64,000 nt of DNA. Source: Hennigella sp049177145 (GTDB lineage Bacteria > Bacillota_I > Bacilli_A > Mycoplasmatales > Mycoplasmoidaceae). The notes beneath the pieces are model-generated. The model saw nothing but the letters and a program-made list of their open reading frames with translations. It was not told the origin of the DNA and searched no databases. The translations under genes were made by a program, and so were the position numbers. Numbering within the stretch: position 1 is the first letter of the stretch; the number at the start of each line of letters is the position of its first letter. The DNA is taken from assembly GCA_049177145.1 (NCBI GenBank), contig CP185406.1:614575-678574 (forward strand), read 5' to 3'. Positions 42,988 to 52,850 of the stretch are shown one piece after another.

Positions 42988-44301
42988 ATGACAAACAATT
43001 TATCTTCTTCTGATTTGACTTTATTAATAATTTGTATTATTTTAATGGTGATTATTATTGGCTGCGCAGCCATCATCATTTTCTTGCGCATCAAAAAGAA
43101 AAAGGTTGAACATCAATCACAAGTGATTGAAGAATATAGATATGAACCCTTAAATAAAGTAATTGGAAGATATCAAAAATTAAGAGAACAATATAAAAAT
43201 AAATTAATTGATCAAGATTATCTTGATCATGATAAAACTTTGAATGATATGAAAGCTATTCTTGATGCTGAATTACAAGAATACAAAGCACAAGAACTAG
43301 TAAAGATTGAACAAGATATTCAAAAACAAAAAGATGTCTTATTAAGACATACTATTTTAGATGCGATGCAACCATTGCATCTAAAAGTTATTAATGAATC
43401 TTCTGTTCATTATTTACCTATTGCTGATAAATATAAACCATTATTAATTGGTAAAAAAGGTAGAAACATTAAGTACCTTAATGAAGTTAGTAATTGTAAC
43501 ATCAATGTTGATAAAAATAGTCCATATGTTGAAATCTCTTGTCCAAATCCCTTGGACAAGCAAATTGCTATTAACACTATCAACCATTTATTGAAATCAG
43601 AAGCTTTTGATATAAATGCAATTGAAAATGTTTATCACAAAGAATGTAAGTTAATAACAAAAGAATGTTATGAAACTGGTAAGAAGTATTTAGGTATTCT
43701 AAATATAGATAATTCTAACCCAACTTTATGTGAATATGTTGGTAGGTTAAAATATCGTTGATCTTTTAGCCAAAATGTTTTAGAGCACTGTTATGAAACT
43801 GCTTTAATTTGTGAAAGGTTAGCAGAAAATTTAGGTTTAGATCCAAACACTGCTAAAGCAGTGGGATTCTTTCATGATATTGGTAAATGTATGGATTATG
43901 AAAGCAAATATGATCATGTTTCTACTGGTGTTAAAATTGGAAAAGAATGCAACCTACCACTGGAAGTGGTAAATGGTATATTAAAACACCATCGCAACAA
44001 CTGTAACGATGATTATGTTTTACTTGTTAGATGTGCTGATGCATGATCTGCAGCTAGAAAAGGCGCAAGACACATGCCAACTGAAAAACAAGATCAAACT
44101 ATCAAAATGGTAGAAGCTAAACTAAAAAAGATTAGAGGAATTCTATCATTTAAAGTAGACATGGATGGAAACGATATCAAGATTATCTTTGTTCCTATCA
44201 TTCCAGATAAGAAAAACTATCTTGATATTAAATATGAAATTATTAGAGCAATTAAAAAAGATGTGAGATTAAATAAACATCATGTAGCAATGGCTCAATA
44301 A
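42988..44301 (+). CDS. rny: Ribonuclease Y
   Basis: A 437-residue membrane-anchored endoribonuclease that starts mRNA decay. It has one N-terminal membrane helix (about residues 10-34), a coiled-coil stretch, a KH domain with LIGKKGRNIKYL, and an HD domain with FFHDIGK and a later LVRCADAWSAARKGAR. It is shorter than most RNase Y proteins (about 520 residues) because the coiled coil is reduced. It probably works with the RNase J system, of which a non-catalytic member lies at 18829. Confidence 0.93.
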
Positions 44302-44304
44302 AAA

Positions 44305-44404
44305 TTCATGCAAAAAATAGAAACTTATATATTTACATAGTAAATATATATTTTTCTTTTGACTTCCATTTTCCATTTTTTAGGTCAAGGTGTATATGGA
44401 GAAA
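44305..44404 (+). repeat. Palindromic promoter repeat, copy 1
   Basis: About 100 bp, the first of three near-identical copies. It has a perfect 11-bp inverted repeat TATATATTTAC / GTAAATATATA with loop ATA (44326-44350), then a pyrimidine-rich stretch, the box TTTTTAGGTCAAG and a TATATGGAG ribosome-site region. In this copy the ribosome site is followed by a hairpin (ATACCCT-AA-AGGGTAT, 44404-44419) before the small gene. Confidence 0.85.
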
Positions 44405-44427
44405 TACCCTAAAGGGTATTATTAAAC

Positions 44428-44694
44428 ATGAAAGAATTAAAAACATTTAATACATATAATCAAATCACGAAGAAATTTGATATTGTTAGTATGAACAAGC
44501 AAGAAATTCAACAATTAAATAAAAATGAACAATATCTTGTTCTTTTTCCTAAAAAGAAAAGCATTGCTTCTATGAAAAATAAAACAAACAAAAGGCATTG
44601 CGCACCTGTTTGGTTTCAAGAATTTGAAAACAAATTGAATAGTCGTTTGAATAATTATGATAAATTATTTAGAGAACACGGTTGAACAAAATAA
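44428..44694 (+). CDS. Small coiled-coil protein, member 1 of a local family
   Basis: An 88-residue soluble protein: MKELKTFNTYNQ, then a Lys-rich middle and APVWFQEFENKLN, then a short helix. It is homologous to the gene at 45332, whose internal MKQLKTFNSNNQ aligns with this N-terminus, so this copy lacks about 29 N-terminal residues. It is preceded by the palindromic repeat and convergent with a lipoprotein gene ten bases away. No known family is recognised. Confidence 0.7.
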
Positions 44695-44703
44695 TTTCAA
44701 ACA

Positions 44704-45204
44704 TTAATCACATTCAAATTCAACATAAAGGTTTTCAATTGGTTGGTTTGGTGTCAAGTAAATAATTAAGCTATCAGAAGGTTTGGTAAAATTTCCTTTA
44801 AGGTCTAATTCTCAAAGATCTTCATTAATGTAATAGTATCCTGGCTCAACCATCATATGATCGGTTTGTTTTAGTTTTCGTCCGTTAAATGTAACTAGGT
44901 TTACATTAACATCTACTTCAACTTTGTGATTAACCTCATCTTGGAAAGTAAAAAGTCAGTACATTTCTTGTGCATACCCTTCAGTTCACATTTCCTCATC
45001 AAATTTATACATATCAAATCTAAATTGATATTGTTTACCGACTTCAAAACTCATTGGTTTAGAGGTGCATATAGCATGACAAAAATCCCCTCCAGAATAT
45101 AAAGGAACATTAAGCAAGATAAATTGTTCTTTGCTGCATCCTACCAAACCAACAACTGGTAAAGCGGCTAACAGACTGGGTAATATAATCTTTCATTTTT
45201 TCAT
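44704..45204 (-). CDS. Small lipoprotein facing coiled-coil gene 1
   Basis: A 166-residue lipoprotein with signal MKKWKIILPSLLAALPVVGLVGC (split here only by reading: lipobox LVGC). Its mature part is beta-strand rich and ends in VEFECD. No known domain. The signal peptide is close to that of the lipoproteins at 26487 and 30358. TATAAT at 45228-45223 (minus) drives it from the left side of repeat copy 2. Confidence 0.75.
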
Positions 45205-45230
45205 AATCAGTCTCTTGACTTGATTATATT

Positions 45231-45331
45231 ATGTAAAAAATCAAAACTTATATATTTACATAGTAAATATATATTTTTCTTTTTCCTATCTTTTATCGGT
45301 TTTTAGGTCAAGAGATATATGGAGGGATACT
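45231..45331. repeat. Palindromic promoter repeat, copy 2
   Basis: Second copy, with palindrome at 45249-45273, the TTTTTAGGTCAAG box and a GGAGGG ribosome site before the ATG at 45332. The distance from the lipoprotein start to the small-gene start is 128 bases, exactly as in copy 3. Confidence 0.88.
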
Positions 45332-45619
45332 ATGGCAAAGCCATTACAAGAAATAAGCAAAACAGACTTTAGTAAAAACTATAATGTAGTTAAGGTATTA
45401 ACTGACAAATTAAAAATTATGAAACAGTTAAAAACATTTAACTCAAACAATCAAGCAATAGCTTTTGGTGTTAAAAAAGAACCAAAAGATACTGCACCTA
45501 TTTGGTTTAAACAATATCAAGAAAAAATCAATACAACCCTGGAGGATATTAAAACAAGATTGACTAATATTGAAACAAGATTAGACAATCTGGTTAAAAA
45601 AAACAATTTAAAAGAATAA
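45332..45619 (+). CDS. Small coiled-coil protein, member 2
   Basis: A 95-residue soluble protein starting MAKPLQEISKTDFSKNYN, then LKTFNSNNQAIAFGVK, APIWFKQYQEKIN and a C-terminal heptad helix (DIKTRLTNIETRLDNL). It is likely to form a coiled-coil oligomer. It has a strong GGAGG site and is convergent with the lipoprotein gene ending at 45661. Confidence 0.72.
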   Translation: MAKPLQEISKTDFSKNYNVVKVLTDKLKIMKQLKTFNSNNQAIAFGVKKEPKDTAPIWFKQYQEKINTTLEDIKTRLTNIETRLDNLVKKNNLKE

Positions 45620-45640
45620 GGTAAAATTTATTCTTATTAT
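45609..45640 (+). terminator. Weak terminator-like hairpin after coiled-coil gene 2
   Basis: AAGAATAA / TTATTCTT arms with an AT-rich loop followed by TTATTTTC. AT-only stem, so only moderately convincing. Confidence 0.45.
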
Positions 45641-45660
45641 TTTCACTGCCCTGCCCTGTC

Positions 45661-46755
45661 CTAAATACAGAAACAAGGAGAAACACCATGTGTTTCAAAA
45701 TCTTGATATGAGACACCATAGCCATTTATTGCCCCAGTTGTTGTCACAGAATAGACAAAACCCTTATTATCAATTGTGGTAGTTCATCAAAAATGTTCCG
45801 CACCATTTTTATCTTTTTTGATTCTGTCTTCTTGAGATTGGTGTTGTATTCATCACGAATAATGATGTTCAACATCGCTAGCAGTACTTAGGTTTCCTTT
45901 TAATGGTTCGAAGATATATTCAAAACCATGAGTTGGTGTTCATACATCATTATTTTTTGTATTAACAACTCTATCAACGGATTTTATTTGATCTTGTAAT
46001 TCGGGGTTTTCAGTTATGATTTGTGGATATACTATGTTACTTAAAAAATCGTGGAGAGTGGCAGTTCAATAATTTTGTGCTTCATTTCCATCTGTTGCCC
46101 AATTTGTTCCAAGCAAATCTCCATTTTCTTTAGAAAGTATTTCAGTAAATTGGAAAGTTAAGGCAATGGGTTTTTTATGCTCCACATCATAATAATCTTC
46201 TTCTGTTCCAATGACTATAACATCATATTGTTGGTTATTAAAATTAATATGTCTGCTAGCACCAAGAAAAGTATTGCCATGACTAGACAACCATTGGCTA
46301 TATGCACTAGTTAGTGAATTCAATCCCCTAGATGCATAATAACCAATAGTTGACCACGAATCTGTATTAAAATCAGATGCTTCCGGAGGGGGAGCGACTT
46401 GCTTTGACCTAAGACAAATAGTAATATCATAAGTTGTTACTTTGTCAGCCGGAATGATAACTTTGTTATCAGCATAACTATAATCACTTAATGGTTGTGG
46501 TTCAGACGAATCAAATTTAAGTCAAGAACTATCTACATCCAATTCCTTTTCTGTGTTAATTACTTCATAGGGAATAACTAATTGTTGATTTAATGTTATT
46601 TCTGGTGTTGAAATAGTAATGTCGCTAGTATCTGAACTAGGATCAATCTTAACTTTGTGAATTATAGTTTCGGGTTTATTGCATCCAACCAAACCAATCG
46701 ATGGCATACAGACAGTGGTCATTAAACTAGGAATTAAGAAATTTAATTTCTTCAT
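45661..46755 (-). CDS. Lipoprotein with DUF6273-type domain facing coiled-coil gene 2
   Basis: A 364-residue lipoprotein (lipobox LVGC) with a short beta N-terminal part and a C-terminal DUF6273-type domain (NFNNQQYDVIVIGTEEDYY, ALTFQFTEILS, WWTTTIDNKGFVYSV) ending in SPCFCI, the same Cys-pair ending as the proteins at 26487-32124. It starts on the left of repeat copy 3. Confidence 0.83.
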
Positions 46756-46780
46756 AAGGTGCCTCTTATTTTTATTATAT

Positions 46781-46882
46781 TATGCAAAAAATAGAAACTT
46801 ATATATTTACATGGTAAATATATATTTTTCTTTTTCCTATCTTTTTCCAATTTTTAGGTCAAGAGATATATGGAGGAATACT
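46781..46882. repeat. Palindromic promoter repeat, copy 3
   Basis: Third copy, palindrome 46800-46824 with loop ATG instead of ATA, then the TTTTTAGGTCAAG box and GGAGG before the ATG at 46883. Apart from the loop it is nearly identical to copy 1 over its first 50 bases and to copy 2 over its second half. Confidence 0.88.
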
Positions 46883-47164
46883 ATGGCAAAGCCATCTATA
46901 AAACTTAATTGAACATCATTTAAGAATTCATATAATAACTTTAAGATAGCAACAACAATGGCAGAAGTTACTAATTTACTTAAAAATTTTAAAGATGACG
47001 GCAAACGCGCTGTTGCCTTAGGTGTTTTAAAACAACGCCACTTTACAGTTGATAAAAAACTAGATTTGATTATGATTAAGCTCAAAGAAATTGAGACAGC
47101 CCAAACTAATGATCATAAATTATTAATGAAAATCATTAAACTAAATAATCTAAAGACTGAATAA
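46883..47164 (+). CDS. Small coiled-coil protein, member 3
   Basis: A 93-residue soluble protein starting MAKPSIKLNWTSFKNSYNNFK, sharing the MAKP start and S-F-x-x-x-Y-N pattern with member 2 but diverging in the middle (it lacks APIWF). The C-terminal half is a predicted amphipathic helix (LDLIMIKLKEIETAQ). A strong terminator follows. Confidence 0.72.
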
Positions 47165-47210
47165 CCGTTATGACTAAAATAACAAATAAACCTCAAAAAT
47201 AGAATAATTT

Positions 47211-47243
47211 AAAAGAGTAAGGTATATTCCTTACTCTTTTTTT
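47211..47243 (+). terminator. Terminator after coiled-coil gene 3
   Basis: Stem AGAGTAAGG / CCTTACTCT with loop TATATT and a T run. Confidence 0.87.
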
Positions 47244-47262
47244 GCATTGCATTAAACAAGTC

Positions 47263-49188
47263 CTAAATGCAGAATCAAGGAGCAAAACAGTGGTCCTTAT
47301 CAACATCAGTGTGGGAAAGACTTCCGTCTTGTGTTATATAGATTGTGTCATCCTTCTGTAGTTCTCCAGATCCACTACCTGATGGAGTGGCAATTCAGTA
47401 TGTGTGTACATTGCCATTGACATCCATTTTTATTCTCTTGTCTCATGCATCACGTTTAGGATCGCTACTTCCAAGAAAGTCTGAATATAATGGGGTAATT
47501 CCAACCGTTTCTCAGTGATCATCGTATTCAAGCGGATCATCGCCCTGTTTCTCAGAATAGTATGGTGTATCTTTAAAACCTTCGTGTGGTGCGCCAATTT
47601 GTTCGGCTGTTGGTAAGAAAAAGTATGAACCCACTCATTCTTGAGAGTTAATATAGTGTTCACTATCTTGAAAATCTATCATAGTGATACGGTGTTGTGC
47701 AGACCATCTAACGCCATTTCTAAAGCCAGAATCCAACTTATCTAAGAAGTCACCATGGTTAAGGAAATGGTGAGCATGTGATTCAACTAAACCAAGCCCC
47801 TCACTATAACATCAACAGTTAATACCGGCATCAGAAACACCTGGACTAGATGCAAATCTATCTTTATAAGCTTCACCATTTGCCTGTGTAAGAATATTAA
47901 CAAACTCAAATGTGAATAATGCTTTATCACCTTTGCTAGTTAACAAGTGCATATTTGGTGCATAGTAAAGGTCGTTGACACCCGTAACTCTTACTTGATG
48001 TTCAACACCATCTCATAGTACAGTTTTAGTTCTGCCAACAAAATCATTAACATCATAAAGCTTTTTCATGAATTCTGTACGTGAACCTATATTAACTATT
48101 TTTTCTTCCGCAAAATCTCTTCAAGCATAAAGGTTGGTTCATTCATCATTTTCAAAAAGTTCTTTTGAACGAAGTACCACATTTAAAGCAATATTAACAT
48201 TAGGATTTTCATTCATATTTAGTGAGACCATCTGTATGTTTTCATTATATTCAGCCTCTGCGTCTTCCAATTCAACCCACCCTGTTTCGTCTTGTTTGAA
48301 AATGCCATTAATTTCTAACCCAAACAATGGAACTGTTTTAGCAAAATTGGCTAAACTTATATTAATTTTGGTTTCATCCTTTGGAATACATTGAGCAATT
48401 GAGGTTAAAATATTCATTGTGTTTCCATCTTCAAATAACAATGTTAAGGATTTTTGATTAATTATTGGTTCAAATTGTGTTTTAACATCAATAGAAAGTT
48501 GCTTTGATGTAATTATGCCACTATTAATTAGTAGGATAGCATATGCTCCATCAGCACAGATTTTAAATGTATATTCAGATTGATCTAAAACATCATCACC
48601 CAATTTAACTACTGGTGGAATTTCAGAACTAATCTTTCTTAGCTCTTTATGTGTTGGGTAAATTTCAGTTCTAAATGTTGAATATAATTTGGCCTCAGTT
48701 GATGTGAAATATACTTCTTCTTCATTCATGTTTTGAACTTGGAATGTACTTTTTTCTAAAGTTGGAGTAATTTCAATGTTTCCTCTGTCGAGTTGTTGAT
48801 AAAAAGAATAACCAACACTAATTTCATAAGCGCTGTTGTGTCCTTCCCATCTTTCATATGTGATACATTGTCCTGCATCACTTTCTGATTGAGGCTTACC
48901 ATTAACTTTGATAGAGATATCAGAGATGTAAACATCTCTTGTTGGATTATCTTCAATATAAAGGTGAACTATTGAAGGAGCGCCTTCTTCTCAGTTGTGA
49001 ATTTGAGTCACATCAGTTACTACCTTGCAAGGGAAGTAACCTGGCATATTAACTTTTACATCAAAATATTCAACGGGGTTAGTGTTGTTGTGTTGAGTGT
49101 TAGATTGTGTGGCAGCACAAATCGATAGCATTCCTAAAGGAAGGATTGCGGTTGATAAAGCTAATTTAATTTTTGTATTCTTTTTCAT
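47263..49188 (-). CDS. Large secreted or lipid-anchored protein with DUF6273-type domain
   Basis: A 641-residue protein. The signal peptide (MKKNTKIKLALSTAILPLGM) ends in LSIC, an unusual lipobox with Ile before the Cys, so lipidation is less certain. The middle is Ig-like beta structure and the C-terminal DUF6273-type domain has ALFTFEFVNILTQ, VGSYFFLPTAEQ and TYWIATPSG, ending in APWFCI. It is downstream of the 49192 gene, with stop and start three bases apart, so the two are co-transcribed. Confidence 0.8.
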
Positions 49189-49191
49189 AAT

Positions 49192-51510
49192 TTACTCCAT
49201 ATCCATTGAATAAAATGTTCAGTTTGCAAGTGTAGGTCAAACAAATATTAAAGTTTCAATAAAGTTATATGTGTCTTCAATACTTGAAGGGATAAGAACT
49301 GTTCCAGTTCTTCCAATATTATCAAATGCTGAGGAACTTAGCATTGGCTCAGTTAATAATTCAGGCTGATCAATTATTAAAAGATTTAATTTAGATTGAG
49401 CAGGTGTAATTTTTCCTATTGATTTTAGATTCTTTGGAATAATAAAGGCATCCTGGATGGCATTGCTAAAAGGACCATATTCATCAGAAATGTAAAGACC
49501 AGCATTAGGGTTGACATCAGTTTGAGTTAATGGTCAAGACAAACAACTAGCTGAATATGAATCAGGGATAAAGTTTGATCCTATTGTTAGGTCGTTGCTT
49601 ATAGAATAAGGTAAACCTATTTCTGTTATATTAGCATTACGGTGGAATATATGTTTACCTATTTTAGTGATATTGTTATCAAAATAGAAACTAGTTAAAC
49701 TCGGGCAATTTGCAAATGCTAAATCATGAATGGATGTTACAGTATATATTGTTTCATCTTTTTCTATTTGTTTAGGGACCGCAATTGTTTCAATTGTTGA
49801 ATACACCCCATTGATACCAATGATTTCACATGTTTGCGCATAATCATCTTTACTAATTGAAAATATGTCTGGATCAGTATATGGAATGAACTTAGCATAA
49901 ATTTCTAATGTTTCATCACGGGTATAAACCATTGATGAGTTATCATTTAGTTTGGTATAGTTTCCACCATTGGAAATATATCAACCCGCAAAAAGATAGC
50001 CATCATCTGCTACAGGGACCGGGGTTTTATCCTTAAGGCCGGTTCATCTTGTTGCATTATTAACATTTTTAATTTCTTTTTCACCAGCTAATGTTCCATG
50101 AGCTTGGTCAAGAACACTAAATTGAATATTGAATTTACCAAGGTTGTCAAATTGAGGTCGAATTCTATTTCAATTACCATGTTTACTTTCGCTCTCCCCT
50201 GTAAAAGACCAATCATTATTTAGAGGTATTCATTTGGGATCTTGTGAAATATAATCAAACACTTCTCAATGAGAGAATTTATAACCAGGCTTAGCATAAA
50301 ATTTAGGAGCTAAATATTTAATTTCTTTTCATTTAGTTCCATATCATACCTCAGTAAAATCTGATTTTTTTAAATCAAAGGTACACATGTTTTCTAGACC
50401 GTCAGTATCAAGTCATATCTTAATGCGTTTGTTCTTTTTAAATTTAGCAATGAAGGTTAAATCTGTATCGATTCGCATATCTGGATCAATTTGTGAATCA
50501 TCATCTATAAATCAACCTTCAAAAACATGACCAGTTTCTGCTATAGTTTCTGGCAATGCTGACATAATGTCAGAAACTTTATCTTGATCAAAAGCAACAA
50601 TTGGATCATTTTTAGATAAAGAACCATTACCTTCAACTTTAAAACTAATTTTGTGTGTTACACTTGGTTGAAGTACTGGGTCAAAGAATATTGATTTGGT
50701 GATTTTATCACCATTTTCCATTATTTTACCAGTTTCATCTTTTCACTGTGAATTAAAAGTTAATCCTCGGTCAGTTACTATCTCCCATGGTTTATTAATT
50801 TCTTCTCAATCTATTTCTTCAGAAGTAAAAGTTGTGAATAAATTTTCATATACTTCACAACCTTCGGGATTAGCATTAAAGGCTATAAGTTTGGTTCCCT
50901 CATAAGCACAAGTAAATTGGATATTAACTGTTTTATTTGCTCCATCTTTAAAAATTGTATTATTTGTTAAATAATAGGAAATATATGGAGATGGTATTTT
51001 TTCATCACGTCTTGCACATCCCAATAGATCATAACCGTCATAAACTTCTATTTCGGGACAAATTCATAAAATGTCAGCTCATTTAGAACCTTTTGTGACA
51101 ACATATGTATGGCTAGGATCATCATTTTCAACAAAATGACAATGGGTATCACAGGTAAAGTTAATTGTTATTTGATCTTGAAACGGAATTGCTTCAAATA
51201 CAGCATTAGCCGCAAATGAATGACTAAAAACATAGTCATCATCTATTTTTTTACCCTGATCATCTTCCCAATATGCCAATCTATATCCAGAGTTAGCATA
51301 GATTTTTGGTTTGGGTATTTTACTCCATTTTGTGTTCTTTGTTATAGTGGCAACAGGAAAATCTTCATCGATTCTCCCATATTGAGAATCTGTTGTTCAT
51401 GAAATGGTATATGTTGTTTCTTTGTTGCCGCAAGACACAATGGAAAAAGTTCCCACAGTGCCACCAATCGTTAATATTATCGGTAAGATAGTTCGTTTAA
51501 AACTTTTCAT
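49192..51510 (-). CDS. Lipoprotein with about six InlB-type repeats and BspA-like leucine-rich repeats
   Basis: A 772-residue lipoprotein (lipobox IVSC). About six repeats of the InlB/Flg_new kind follow (for example KISFKVEGNGSLSKND ... FEGWFIDDDS and NIQFSVLDQAHGTLAGE ... FAGWYISNGG). The last 200 residues contain a short BspA-type leucine-rich repeat block (VTSIHDLAFANCPSLTSFYF, NITKIGKHIFHRN, ITEIGLP). Both domains occur in host-binding surface proteins, so adhesion is a reasonable but untested guess. Confidence 0.83.
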
Positions 51511-51651
51511 ATATTTAATTATATTATTTAAAAATATATTGTTATATTTTTTACATGTGATTATTTAGTTCCTTTTAAATCTTGGTGATATATATTCTGT
51601 ATGTGCAAAAAAGATTTACCATTTTATAAGGCGAAAAAATTGTAATAAACT
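51511..51651. other. Intergenic region, possible decayed fourth repeat unit
   Basis: No supported gene. It has a TTTTTTACATG / AT-rich stretch and GGTGATATATATTC in the same order as the palindromic repeat boxes, followed by a 14-residue frame (51601-51645). This may be a relic of a fourth unit with a decayed coiled-coil gene; similarity by eye is weak. Confidence 0.3.
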
Positions 51652-51675
51652 AAAAAAGAACATTAGTTCTTTTTA
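51652..51675 (-). terminator. Terminator of the EIIB-ppnK operon
   Basis: Minus-strand stem AAAAAGAAC / GTTCTTTTT with loop TAAT and a T run. Confidence 0.82.
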
Positions 51676-52025
51676 ATTTCTAATAATTTAGCTTTTAGGG
51701 CAGTTGCACAATCACCAATTAATAGTGTGACATTATTTTCTGATTTAATGACGCCTTTAGCAGAAATTTTCTTTAGTTGGTCAAAGTTTAACTTTGCCAT
51801 ATCTGCTACTTGAAAAGTAATGGTAGAGATAGTAGCAGAGATATTAACAATGTTTGCTACCCCACCTAAGGCATTAGCTGTAGCTTGTACATCTGGTAGA
51901 CCAATTGTATTTAAAGTTAATTGATCATTTTTGTTAGCAGCTTGATTTGCTGCTTCTTTCTTAGCTTTTCTTGATAAATGACCAAAGGTCAAAATATTAA
52001 GAAATTTAGTTAATTTCTTACCCAT
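51663..52025 (-). CDS. PTS EIIB-like protein without the phospho-cysteine
   Basis: A 120-residue protein with the fold pattern of glucose-type PTS EIIB (ALGGVANI ... LKKISAKGVIKSENNVTLLIGDCATALKAKL). At the position of the phosphorylated Cys in C-x-T-R-L-R it reads TISTIT, so Cys and both Arg are missing. It cannot pass phosphate in the usual way and may be a sensor or scaffold. As I recall, a solitary EIIB-like gene also sits by ppnK in M. genitalium. ATG overlaps the ppnK stop (TAATG). Confidence 0.75.
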   Translation of the reverse strand: MGKKLTKFLNILTFGHLSRKAKKEAANQAANKNDQLTLNTIGLPDVQATANALGGVANIVNISATISTITFQVADMAKLNFDQLKKISAKGVIKSENNVTLLIGDCATALKAKLLEIKKN

Positions 52026-52807
52026 TATTTCTTTTCTCCAATAATGAAGACCTTTTGTAATTTATTTAGATAAGGTTTTAATTCTTTATAAAAACCGATC
52101 TTAGCTTTTAATGTAGTTAAATTTAATTTAAAAGGTAATTTAGTATCTACTTCATGTTCATAACCATCATTCATTAAAACCATCTTACCATTAGCTTTTA
52201 AATTAGATAGTTCTATTGTTTGTTTACCATCTAACACAATAGCATTACCTATAGACAGGTATTTAGCATGAGCTAAAGGTGATACTTCTGACATTTCTCA
52301 GATTTTAGATTTAGTTAGTAAGATAGCATTCTTTAATGATTTGTTTAAACCTGTAGATCCAGTTTTAGTACAGAAACATAAACCTGATCCCCAGAATCAT
52401 TCATAATGGTGTCCATTAATGTTGATGTCTGCAGAAATAGTGTTAATACCTTCAATTAAAATTTCATTGATGGCATAGTATGTTTTATTAGCAACTTTAC
52501 ATGCTACCACATCAGGTTTATAAAAGTTATTATCATTATCAAAGTATTTGATAATAGCTTTTGGATCTAGGTTTAAATCAATACTATAAAAACCAACCAG
52601 TCCAGTATTGATTAAAACCATCTTTACATCTTTTTTAGCATAAGTGTTGTAAGCATGAACAAATGTTCCATCTCCACCTAGAACAACAATGTTTGTTGCA
52701 TCTGGTGAAATAACACATCCTGCTTTTCTAAAAGCAGAAGCTAGTTTTTTCTTAGCCTCTAAACTCTTTTTAGAGTCATTACAATATATAAAGAATTTTT
52801 TTGTCAT
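52025..52807 (-). CDS. ppnK: NAD kinase
   Basis: A 260-residue enzyme that makes NADP from NAD. It has VLGGDGTFVHAY (about residue 43), NTGLVGFYS, NEILIEG and the CTKTGSTGLNKS loop, all hallmarks of the family. Two TGA Trp codons are read through. It is divergent from trpS and overlaps the EIIB-like gene. Confidence 0.93.
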
Positions 52808-52826
52808 AAGATAATTCCTATAAGAT

Positions 52827-52832
52827 TATAAT
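52827..52832 (+). promoter_or_regulatory. -10 box of trpS
   Basis: TATAAT at 52827-52832, 18 bases before the trpS ATG; no ribosome site between. Confidence 0.5.
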
Positions 52833-52850
52833 TTAAAATATATATTAGTT

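Noticed and set aside
44305..46882. The 100-bp repeats as insertion-sequence ends
   Set aside because: There is no transposase or target-site duplication, and each repeat aligns with gene starts at fixed distance.
51601..51645. A 14-residue frame as a real gene
   Set aside because: No ribosome site and only weak similarity to the small coiled-coil genes; kept only as a possible relic.
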